A stretch of DNA of 50,782 nt from positions 1 to 50,782 of the forward strand of contig CALISO010000090.1 in NCBI GenBank assembly GCA_938041445.1, given 5' to 3'. The stretch's first letter is position 1. Each line of letters opens with the position of its first letter. The stretch comes from an uncultured Saprospiraceae bacterium. GTDB lineage: Bacteria > Bacteroidota > Bacteroidia > Chitinophagales > Saprospiraceae. Below the pieces are notes generated by a model. The model was given only the letters and a program-made list of their open reading frames with translations. It made no database searches and had not been told where the DNA came from. Of this stretch, positions 1-7,409 are shown piece after piece. Position numbers and translations under genes: made by a program.

Positions 1-1214
1 ATGTCTGAATACCTAATGACTCTGTAATTACAAGTTCTGTTATGTTCAAATTGTCCATCCGATCCCCAGTGCTCAGCATCCGATGTGTACTTACGTGAGT
101 AGTATCCTGTATGTTGGTATCCTTTCACAAGAGTACCGTCCAATTGAGTTTCAGTAACAATAGTTGCTTCTAGTCTCGGATCTCCTTGCATCAGTTGAAA
201 TAGTTTTTCAGTGACTGGAGCAAAACTCCAACCTCTATTCCAATTTGTTGATCCTGTGACTCTAGGGCCTTGCATCTGAGCTGCAAGATTTCCTTCAGCA
301 CCTCTCAAATATCCCCAATCCCACCAAGCAGGGCTATCTCCAAATGCAATTTCTAAGATAGATTCACTTCCAAATTCTCCAGCATTTCTAAAGTTCTCTT
401 CGAAGTTCTCGAGTAATGCAAAGTTTCCACTTGAGATAATATCTTCTAGATGTTGAAGTACACTTGCATCATCCACAGTTCCTTGAGTCGTGGTAAGTGT
501 TCCACCATAGATTCCTTTATAGAACAGATATGCTCGTGCTAACAACCCTTTCGCTCCCCACTTAGACACACGTCCTGTCTCATTAGATGGTATCACTTCT
601 GGTAAACCTTCCATTGCATCTAATAAGTCTTGTGCTATCTGAGTATACACCTCTTCGGGAGTATTTTGCTCCTGATTATATTCTGAAGGCCCACCAATGG
701 TTGCCGTGAGTAGTGGAACATTTTCAAAAAATCTTACCAACTCAAGGTGGAAGTAAGCTCTTAAAAATTTACACTCAGCTTCAATCCTAGTCTTGAACTC
801 ATCTGAAGCATCAATCTCAGGGAGCTTTTCTAGCAAAATGTTTGCTCTGTAAATTCCCGTATAATTTTTTAGCCAAATTGAGTGAACGATGTTATTTGTC
901 GTTGGGCAATTAAAGGTATTCAACTGTTGTTGCTCTAGTCCATCATTCGCATCTCCACCACCAGCTAATGCGTCATCTGACAAGAGGTCAGACACTGTCG
1001 TAAATGGAGCCCAAGATACACCTGGCGAAGATTGATATTGCCAAGCATCATAGACCGCTATGACTCCTTGCTTAGCATCTGCTTCAGTTTTATAAAAATT
1101 AGACGTGACTATTCGATCAAGAGGTTCACGTTCTAAGAATTCATCGCTACAGCCGACAGCTGTTATTAAGAAAGCGATAGTGAATAACGTAACTATAGAG
1201 TAATTAGACTTCAT
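1..1214 (-). CDS. susD: SusD/RagB-family glycan-binding lipoprotein, 3' end cut by window edge
   Basis: This is the surface lipoprotein partner of the SusC transporter; it captures oligosaccharides and closes over the SusC barrel. About 404 residues are visible. The first 22 form a signal peptide ending AVGC followed by SDEFLE, a lipobox with the typical SusD start. The body has the usual helical TPR-like pattern, including FLRAYFHLELVRFFENVP. The last visible residues, VIRYSD, match the beginning of the conserved SusD C-terminal motif (R-Y-A/S-D-V-L-L-M), so roughly 80 to 120 residues are probably missing. It starts 10 bases after the SusC stop and is surely co-transcribed with it. I read this frame by hand because it runs off the edge. 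The family is clear; substrate is inferred from the neighbouring GH16 enzyme. Confidence 0.93.
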   Translation of the reverse strand, partial: MKSNYSIVTLFTIAFLITAVGCSDEFLEREPLDRIVTSNFYKTEADAKQGVIAVYDAWQYQSSPGVSWAPFTTVSDLLSDDALAGGGDANDGLEQQQLNTFNCPTTNNIVHSIWLKNYTGIYRANILLEKLPEIDASDEFKTRIEAECKFLRAYFHLELVRFFENVPLLTATIGGPSEYNQEQNTPEEVYTQIAQDLLDAMEGLPEVIPSNETGRVSKWGAKGLLARAYLFYKGIYGGTLTTTQGTVDDASVLQHLEDIISSGNFALLENFEENFRNAGEFGSESILEIAFGDSPAWWDWGYLRGAEGNLAAQMQGPRVTGSTNWNRGWSFAPVTEKLFQLMQGDPRLEATIVTETQLDGTLVKGYQHTGYYSRKYTSDAEHWGSDGQFEHNRTCNYRVIRYSD

Positions 1215-1224
1215 AATTTAATTC

Positions 1225-4200
1225 TTAATAAGTTAATGATATACCAACTCTGAAGGTCCGAGCTTGTGGATACACAGCTCTATCAATTCCAACATTGAAC
1301 GCATTGAAGTTTCCATTGGAATCAAAAAATCCTTGAGCACCTATTTCTGGGTCTGTTCCTGTATACCCTGTTAAGGTAAACACGTTTTCTCCTGATACGT
1401 ATAGTCGTAGACTTTGTCCTCCTACTTTTTTCATTGTTGCAGGTTTGAAGGTATACCCTATCTGCATATTTCGTAACCGTATGTAGTCACCGTCTTCTAT
1501 ATAAAGATCAGAGACTCGATTATTGTTGTTGGTATCTATCCAAGTAAATCTCGGTTCTGTATTTGACGTGCCTTCGCCTGTCCATCTTTCTAGTACTGCT
1601 GTAGTTCTATTCGTAAATCTTAGGTCTCTTCTTTGTAGACCATTAAAGATTTGATGACCTGCTGCTCCTTGAAAAAACAAGGAAAGATCTATGCCTTTGA
1701 AATCAAATGATGCTGTTGCTCCGAAAGTGAAGTCTGGTGTTGGATTACCAATAAATGTACGATCGTCTTCGCTTATCTCACCATCATTATCCACATCAAC
1801 AAATCTAACGTCTCCTGGTTGTGCATTTGGCTGTAGCGGTTGTCCTGTAGCTCCGATATGTGAGAATATATCAGTTTGGTTTTGGAATATTCCTGCTGTT
1901 TCATATCCCCAAAAATATGCGATTGGCAATCCTTCTTCAGTTCTAGTCACAGAAGATTCAAGAGCCCATCCTGCTCCTGGTATGACACCTTGCTCATTGC
2001 CTATTTCGGTCATCGTGTTTTTATTGTATCCACCATTGACACCGATATAGTATCCTACAGGTCCTGATTTGTTTCGATAGTTGAGGGCTAGTTCTAATCC
2101 ACTATTCCTCACACTTCCTACATTGGCAACTGGAGCTGCATTACCTACATATCCTGGCACTGCGACAGTCTCAAGTAATCCTACAGTATTCTTTACATAG
2201 TAATCAAGCGACCCTTGTATCTGATTCTCTAAGAGTCCAAAATCAAATCCAACATTGAATTGTCTTGACTCTTCCCATTGAAGGTCTGCATTTCCGGTGG
2301 ATAACGGAGATGCGCCTACTTCGCCATTATATACTCTATTCTGATCGATAGAGGATAAGAATTGATAATTACCAATTGCTTGACTTCCATTAATTCCCCA
2401 TGACCCTCTCAACTTACCATAGTTCATAAATTCAAGTCCACTCATAAAAGGCTCATCACTTACTACCCATGCAACACCTACGGAAGGGAATACTCCAAAT
2501 CTATTGTTAGCCCCAAATTTTGATGAACCATCTCTTCTGACAATTGCTGTCACTGAATACTTATCGTTGTAACTATAGTTTACCCTTCCAAAAGTGGAGA
2601 ATAAGGCCTCTTCCCAAGCACCACCTCCCGACATATCGGAAGTATCAATTGCTGAATTGAGATAAACGTTATCTGGATCATCAGTAGGCACCCCAGAATT
2701 AAATCCAGAAAGGTCTTCAAAGGCTAATTCATTAGCTGTTGTACCAGCAAGTAATCCTATTGAATGTTTTTCATTAATATTAAAATTATAGCTAGCAGTA
2801 TTCTCCCATTGCCAGCTGTAGAATCTCTGGATTCGTTTATTGACAGTTGTAATCTCATTGAGTTGAGCACCATTCAAAAAGAACAAAGGTCTAAACCCAT
2901 CATCTAAGATGTAAGAAAAATCTACTCCATATGAAGTTTTTAAGGTCAGGTTCTTGATTGGGCTAATCTCAGCAAACATATTCCCAACTAACTGATCCTT
3001 ACGTGTCTGACTATTATCAGTCTCAATCAATGCAAGCGGATTTACAATCTCTGCTCCTACTAAATTGCTAATTCCGTAAAACTCACCATCACCGTTCTGT
3101 ACAACTGGTTCTACAGTAAATGGATATGAATTAAGTACAGACTCACGAGTTTCTATGACTGGTGTCAGAGGATCAAGATTCAATGCGCTACTGAAAGCAC
3201 CATTAAATGATGTGTTAGAAGAAATACTTCTTCTAGTCAAGTGAGTGTAACCCATATTTGCTCCGATAGTGATGTAGTCGTTTGCTCTATGTGTAGCATT
3301 GATACGACCAGTATATCTATCAAATTTTGATTTCTCTCCTCCAATAATACCATCTTGAGTGAAATAGGATACACTAGATAGATACTTTGACTTTTTATTG
3401 CCACCTGATATTGAAACTTGATGGGATTGCATTGGGGCATTCTGCACAAATAATGCATCTTGCCAATCTGTATTAATTCCTTGAATTTCTTGAGTATCGA
3501 ATGGCTCAGTTAATCCTGCATTTCGAGCACCTTCATTCATCATCATCACATACTGATCTGCATCTAGCATGTCTATTCTATTGGTTGCATTTTGTACTCC
3601 ATAATACCCATCATAAGCAACTCTCATCGCCCCTTCTGTAGCTCCCTTAGTGGTAATTAATACTACACCATTTGCTGCTCTAGCGCCATAAATTGCTGCA
3701 GATGCCGCATCCTTTAGTACATCTATTGATTCAATATCACCAGGGTTCAAGTAGTCAATTCCTGCGACTGGTAGTCCATCTACGACGTATAATGGTGTTG
3801 GGTTACCTGTAGTACCCGTACCTCTGATACGTACAGTTGGTTCTTCGCCCGGTTGACCTGATTGATTTGTTACTTGTACACCAGGAGTCCGACCTTGTAA
3901 GGCTTGGTCTATTCTTGTTACTGGAGCTTGTGTAATTTCATCTGCATCGATTGACGCAATTGCGCCTGTAACGACTTTTTTCTTTTGGCGACCATAACCG
4001 ACAACAACGATCTCATCTAATTCATTAGCTTCGATTCCGAGAGAAACATCGATTGAAGATCTCCCATCAACAGATATCTGTTGAGTTTCGTAACCGATAT
4101 ATGACACAACCAATGTTGCATCACTATCGACACCAGTGAGGCTGTATGAACCATCTATGTCTGTAATTGTACCATCCGTAGTACCATCGACGAGTACTGT

Positions 4201-4320
4201 AGCACCTATTACTGATTCTCCGGTTGTAGCATCTAATATTTTACCAGAGACATCTATCTGAGCAGAAAGCCCTAGACTGAAAAATAAAATGGTCAGCGAG
4301 GCTATTATGCGATTCCACAT
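1225..4320 (-). CDS. susC: SusC/RagA-family TonB-dependent outer-membrane transporter
   Basis: A 1031-residue TonB-dependent receptor that imports oligosaccharides through the outer membrane, powered by TonB-ExbBD. Residues 1-20 are a signal peptide (ending GLSAQ). Residues about 22-105 are a carboxypeptidase-regulatory-like Ig fold (VSGKILDATTGESVIGATV). Residues about 110-235 are the plug, with the SusC signatures ALQGRTPGVQV, IRGTGT and YVVDGLPV and the run DVLKDAASAAIYGARAANGV. The rest is the 22-strand barrel. Length and domain order are typical for the family. It follows the GH16 gene by 55 bases and precedes susD by 10. The PKD-protein and GH16 genes lie upstream of susC rather than downstream, which is less common. 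The beta-glucan substrate is inferred from context. Confidence 0.96.
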   Translation of the reverse strand: MWNRIIASLTILFFSLGLSAQIDVSGKILDATTGESVIGATVLVDGTTDGTITDIDGSYSLTGVDSDATLVVSYIGYETQQISVDGRSSIDVSLGIEANELDEIVVVGYGRQKKKVVTGAIASIDADEITQAPVTRIDQALQGRTPGVQVTNQSGQPGEEPTVRIRGTGTTGNPTPLYVVDGLPVAGIDYLNPGDIESIDVLKDAASAAIYGARAANGVVLITTKGATEGAMRVAYDGYYGVQNATNRIDMLDADQYVMMMNEGARNAGLTEPFDTQEIQGINTDWQDALFVQNAPMQSHQVSISGGNKKSKYLSSVSYFTQDGIIGGEKSKFDRYTGRINATHRANDYITIGANMGYTHLTRRSISSNTSFNGAFSSALNLDPLTPVIETRESVLNSYPFTVEPVVQNGDGEFYGISNLVGAEIVNPLALIETDNSQTRKDQLVGNMFAEISPIKNLTLKTSYGVDFSYILDDGFRPLFFLNGAQLNEITTVNKRIQRFYSWQWENTASYNFNINEKHSIGLLAGTTANELAFEDLSGFNSGVPTDDPDNVYLNSAIDTSDMSGGGAWEEALFSTFGRVNYSYNDKYSVTAIVRRDGSSKFGANNRFGVFPSVGVAWVVSDEPFMSGLEFMNYGKLRGSWGINGSQAIGNYQFLSSIDQNRVYNGEVGASPLSTGNADLQWEESRQFNVGFDFGLLENQIQGSLDYYVKNTVGLLETVAVPGYVGNAAPVANVGSVRNSGLELALNYRNKSGPVGYYIGVNGGYNKNTMTEIGNEQGVIPGAGWALESSVTRTEEGLPIAYFWGYETAGIFQNQTDIFSHIGATGQPLQPNAQPGDVRFVDVDNDGEISEDDRTFIGNPTPDFTFGATASFDFKGIDLSLFFQGAAGHQIFNGLQRRDLRFTNRTTAVLERWTGEGTSNTEPRFTWIDTNNNNRVSDLYIEDGDYIRLRNMQIGYTFKPATMKKVGGQSLRLYVSGENVFTLTGYTGTDPEIGAQGFFDSNGNFNAFNVGIDRAVYPQARTFRVGISLTY

Positions 4321-4375
4321 ATGTTTATTTATTGTTATTGAGTGTTTAATGCCTTCTCTTTAGTTTGGGGAAGGC

Positions 4376-5467
4376 TTATTGAAATACTCTGACGTAATCT
4401 ACCTCCATAGAAGTAGGAAACTCAGTACTAGGATTAGGATAACCTGGCCAGTTACCACCAACTGCTACATTCATAATCAAGAACATAGGTTCCCTAAATT
4501 CTGAAAGTGAAGCACTTGTGATATCTAATGTATTGTAGACAAGGTCATCAAAATACCATTTGATAGACTGTTCTGTCCATACGATACTATAGACATGAAA
4601 TTCTTGATCTAAGTCTTCAGTGTAATCATAGCTATTGCTATGACTTGCATAGTTGCCATTATTATCCCAGTGAGCAGTACCGTAGGTAGTTGACTCTCTA
4701 TTGCCAACCATCTCCATAATATCAACTTCTCCGCATGCTGGCCATCCAACCTGATCAATGTTTGATCCTAACATCCACAGTGCAGGCCATAATCCTTGGC
4801 CCCTTGGTAGCTTTGCACGGATATCTACTCTTCCATATTTAAATGCAAATTTTCCTTTTGTAATCATTCTACTAGAAGTATAATTAGCTCCTTCAAATGA
4901 TTCATTTTTAGCTGTAATAGTTGCAAGGCCATTATCAACTAAGGTGTTTTGAGATCTATAATGCTGCCATTCATTATTACCCCATCCACATAGATTGGGG
5001 CAACCAGTTCCTGTCTCATGAGTCCATATGGAAGCGTCTAGTGTAGGATTATCAAATTCTTGCGCAAAAATTAGCTCCATACCTTCATAACTGAGGGGTG
5101 TTGTATATCCTTCATGTAGGTTGCTGACATCTCCAAAATCTATAACGACATCATCCTCATATCTCAAGAATCTTTCTTCGTTATCAAATGCTTTTACAAC
5201 GATTGTATATACACCGCTAGACTGATAAGAGTGTTCTACATAGTTAGCACCTGTATTGACAACCGCCCCGTCTCCAAAATCTATTTCATATGAGGCAGCA
5301 TTCAGTGCTGTATGAGTTGATGCAACTTGTCCAGTAGTTTCATCAATGACCGCAATAGAGACTTGCAGATCACTAAGATCTTGAGTTGCTTCGGTACCAT
5401 TGTTATCATCGCATGAAGCAAATGTGATAACGGCAAGTACAACTGTTAGGAATTGGATAGTTTTCAT
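4376..5467 (-). CDS. GH16 endo-beta-1,3-glucanase (laminarinase-like) lipoprotein with PKD-like domain
   Basis: Predicted surface lipoprotein that cuts internal bonds of laminarin or a related beta-1,3-glucan. I place the start at the second Met, giving 363 residues; this puts a signal peptide and lipobox (ITFASC) at the N-terminus and leaves the upstream hairpin outside the gene. Residues about 30-112 are a degenerate PKD-like fold (YEIDFGDGAVVNT). The GH16 domain covers about 125-363. The GH16 catalytic signature GEVDIMEM gives nucleophile E247, helper D249 and acid/base E252. The GWGNNEWQHY stretch and the WPALWMLG strand resemble bacterial laminarinases. It is preceded by a strong hairpin in the gap to the PKD gene. 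The family is secure; exact specificity (beta-1,3 versus mixed-linkage) cannot be read by eye. Confidence 0.92.
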   Translation of the reverse strand: MKTIQFLTVVLAVITFASCDDNNGTEATQDLSDLQVSIAVIDETTGQVASTHTALNAASYEIDFGDGAVVNTGANYVEHSYQSSGVYTIVVKAFDNEERFLRYEDDVVIDFGDVSNLHEGYTTPLSYEGMELIFAQEFDNPTLDASIWTHETGTGCPNLCGWGNNEWQHYRSQNTLVDNGLATITAKNESFEGANYTSSRMITKGKFAFKYGRVDIRAKLPRGQGLWPALWMLGSNIDQVGWPACGEVDIMEMVGNRESTTYGTAHWDNNGNYASHSNSYDYTEDLDQEFHVYSIVWTEQSIKWYFDDLVYNTLDITSASLSEFREPMFLIMNVAVGGNWPGYPNPSTEFPTSMEVDYVRVFQ

Positions 5468-5486
5468 ATATCTAATTTTTGAGAAA

Positions 5487-5518
5487 AACAACCTGAGAGT
5501 AAATACTCTCAGGTTGTT
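5487..5518 (-). terminator. Perfect 14-bp hairpin with T-run between the PKD-protein and GH16 genes
   Basis: Arms 5487-5500 and 5505-5518 are perfectly complementary (AACAACCTGAGAGT with ACTCTCAGGTTGTT) around a 4-base loop. On the minus strand the hairpin is followed by TTTTTCTC, as expected of an intrinsic terminator. It ends only about 20 bases before the GH16 start codon, so it should reduce read-through from the PKD gene or act as a 3' stabiliser after processing. Confidence 0.75.
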
Positions 5519-5541
5519 AAATATTTTTTGGATAAATAAGC

Positions 5542-7038
5542 TTAATTCAATCTGAAATTTCTTACATAGAATGTTCCTGTACCGAAGTGACCTCCACCTC
5601 CAATGCTTATGAAGAACATATCATAACCTTCTCTTTCTTTAGGGTTAGCACCATTATCTGGGGCACTAATATCATATGTAAGAGTAGTCCACTCATCTAA
5701 TGGAATTGTACTTCCATCATTTTCATATTGTGTAAAGTCTGTCCACCATTGCTCTATCTGACTTCTATCAGCTATTCCAATATTGACACCTGTAGTCAAG
5801 TCACCATATTCATTAGTGCTTGGCATATACACATCTAGTGATATCGTATTGATATTAGCAAAGTTGATATCACTTTTATCTGGAGCTGTTTGGAATTGTA
5901 ATTCTTGGAATTCTGCTTCAATTCTTGTGTACAATCCAACTTTTGCGCCAGTCGGGTCTGCAGGATCATCTACACCATACTCGATTCCAGATCCTGAAGT
6001 AATCGTATCTAATAGTATCCACTCACTAGCATCATTAGAAGCAAAAGATCTAAACAATTCATCTGGTGTGATGTCTGGTAAATCCTCACCAAACTCTTCT
6101 CCTGTAAATTCTGTCATGAGCTCCGGCTCTAGACTTGGGTCACTGTAACTTACATACTTAATTGGCCAGTATCCGTTACCATCACCGTAGTCAAATACCA
6201 CTGTCATGACATCATAACCAGTGAACGACTCAAAACTGATAGCGGAAGTAACTGTTGGCTGTGGTACTAAAACTTCACCAGTAGTTCCAAGTTTAGGAAT
6301 ACCAATCCATGAACCAATTCCTGTAAGTGTCAATGTTCCTAATGAAGGATCATAATCATATTGATGCGTTCCTGAAGCCCAAGCAGATACATCATCTCCA
6401 CATGCGTTGAACATTCCTGATGTACTATCAAAGCATCCAAAATCAACATCCATCGAACATCCCATTACGTTATTGAATAAACCGAATTCTGCCCAGTACT
6501 CTCCTTTATCGTCTACAATGAATTGTCCATCAGAAGTAAAGGTGAACTCGTGCTGATACATACAAGGTCTTGATCCATCATTTGATAATCCTGGCCACCA
6601 ACTTTGATCAGCCATATTAGGTCCGACTGACATACTAATACCTTCTCTGAATAGTTTCCAAGTTTTTGATGATCCACCATTTAATAACAATGCTGCATCT
6701 CCTGGGTCTACAATTTCAAATGATTGGGAGAATGTCGCAGATTCATTACCTGATGATGCTGTCAATACAACGGTGTAATTCCCTCCTGCGGAATAGATGT
6801 GCACAGGGTTCTCTTCATTGGAAGTAGTATTATCTCCAAAGTCCCACTCATAACTATCTGCATTCAGAGAGAAGTTGCTAAATGTTACCTCCGCAAAGTT
6901 ATCTGCACTGATTTCAAACTGAAAACTTGCAACAGGTGCATCAGTCATTGAAGGTGTCATTGTATCGGTATCATCATCACACCCAACGAAAGCAAATACT
7001 AGGGAAAAGGTTAGGAAATAGATTAATAGATTTTTCAT
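5542..7038 (-). CDS. PKD-domain surface glycan-binding lipoprotein (SusE/SGBP-like)
   Basis: 498 residues. The signal peptide ends in a lipobox (FAFVGC), so Cys20 is probably the lipid anchor. Residues about 33-112 are a PKD domain with the classic core YEWDFGDN. Residues about 115-320 contain a Trp- and Gly-rich beta domain with the phrase KTWKLFREG. Residues about 330-498 look like a beta-sandwich carbohydrate-binding module (ISLDVYMPS near the start, FYVRNFRLN at the end). This layout is known from surface glycan-binding proteins next to SusCD in laminarin loci of marine Bacteroidota; the specific binding role here is inference from that context. It is the first gene of the minus-strand locus, divergent from the regulator, and is followed by a strong hairpin. 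Confidence 0.8.
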   Translation of the reverse strand: MKNLLIYFLTFSLVFAFVGCDDDTDTMTPSMTDAPVASFQFEISADNFAEVTFSNFSLNADSYEWDFGDNTTSNEENPVHIYSAGGNYTVVLTASSGNESATFSQSFEIVDPGDAALLLNGGSSKTWKLFREGISMSVGPNMADQSWWPGLSNDGSRPCMYQHEFTFTSDGQFIVDDKGEYWAEFGLFNNVMGCSMDVDFGCFDSTSGMFNACGDDVSAWASGTHQYDYDPSLGTLTLTGIGSWIGIPKLGTTGEVLVPQPTVTSAISFESFTGYDVMTVVFDYGDGNGYWPIKYVSYSDPSLEPELMTEFTGEEFGEDLPDITPDELFRSFASNDASEWILLDTITSGSGIEYGVDDPADPTGAKVGLYTRIEAEFQELQFQTAPDKSDINFANINTISLDVYMPSTNEYGDLTTGVNIGIADRSQIEQWWTDFTQYENDGSTIPLDEWTTLTYDISAPDNGANPKEREGYDMFFISIGGGGHFGTGTFYVRNFRLN

Positions 7039-7261
7039 AAATTCTTTATTGTATTATTTAAGGTTAAACAAGATTTTTCAAATAAGTTTTATTACTCCCT
7101 ATTTCAACACTTTGCCTACAAACTGAACTACGAATACACTATCAATCAAGGCTAAGATGAAATAAGTTTTTACCCATTTCAATTTACGAATTAATAATTG
7201 GATATCTGCAGCATTTACAGAAACAGTGTCATCCTTATTTCGATTACTATGGGGTAACCCA

Positions 7262-7297
7262 AATAATAATACAATCGTTCGCGTGATTGTAATTATT
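7262..7297. promoter_or_regulatory. Bulged inverted repeat, candidate operator
   Basis: The left arm AATAATAATACAATC pairs with the right arm GATTGTAATTATT apart from a two-base bulge; the centre is GTTCGCGT. It lies about mid-way between the divergent genes, 33 bases upstream of the predicted -7 element of the regulator gene. A role as binding site of that regulator is inference. Confidence 0.35.
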
Positions 7298-7329
7298 AAT
7301 TCTGCCGCAAAGTAGTCAACAATAATACC

Positions 7330-7337
7330 TAAATTTG
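7330..7337 (+). promoter_or_regulatory. Bacteroidota-type -7 element for the regulator gene
   Basis: TAAATTTG fits the Bacteroidota primary sigma factor -7 consensus TAnnTTTG. It lies 73 bases before the ATG. No clear TTG-type -33 element is seen at the right spacing, so support is moderate. Confidence 0.4.
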
Positions 7338-7409
7338 AAACTTTAGCTACATCATTATTACATCAGTTAATATTTATCGTACTACAAGCACAAGACTGCG
7401 ACACTATAT

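Larger units (their letters stand above)
7039..7409. promoter_or_regulatory. Divergent control region of the polysaccharide locus
   Basis: A 371-base AT-rich gap without a credible ORF, between the PKD-protein gene (leftward) and the regulator gene (rightward). It should hold both promoters and the regulator's binding site. I can point to one bulged inverted repeat (7262-7297) and one -7 type promoter element for the rightward gene (7330-7337). I found no consensus -7 element for the leftward operon. Confidence 0.6.

Noticed and set aside
1691-2067. Open frames of 63-119 codons on the plus strand inside susC, and similar ones inside secA, dnaE2 and other genes.
   Set aside because: They are antisense shadows of well-supported genes, with no signal, domain or spacing of their own.
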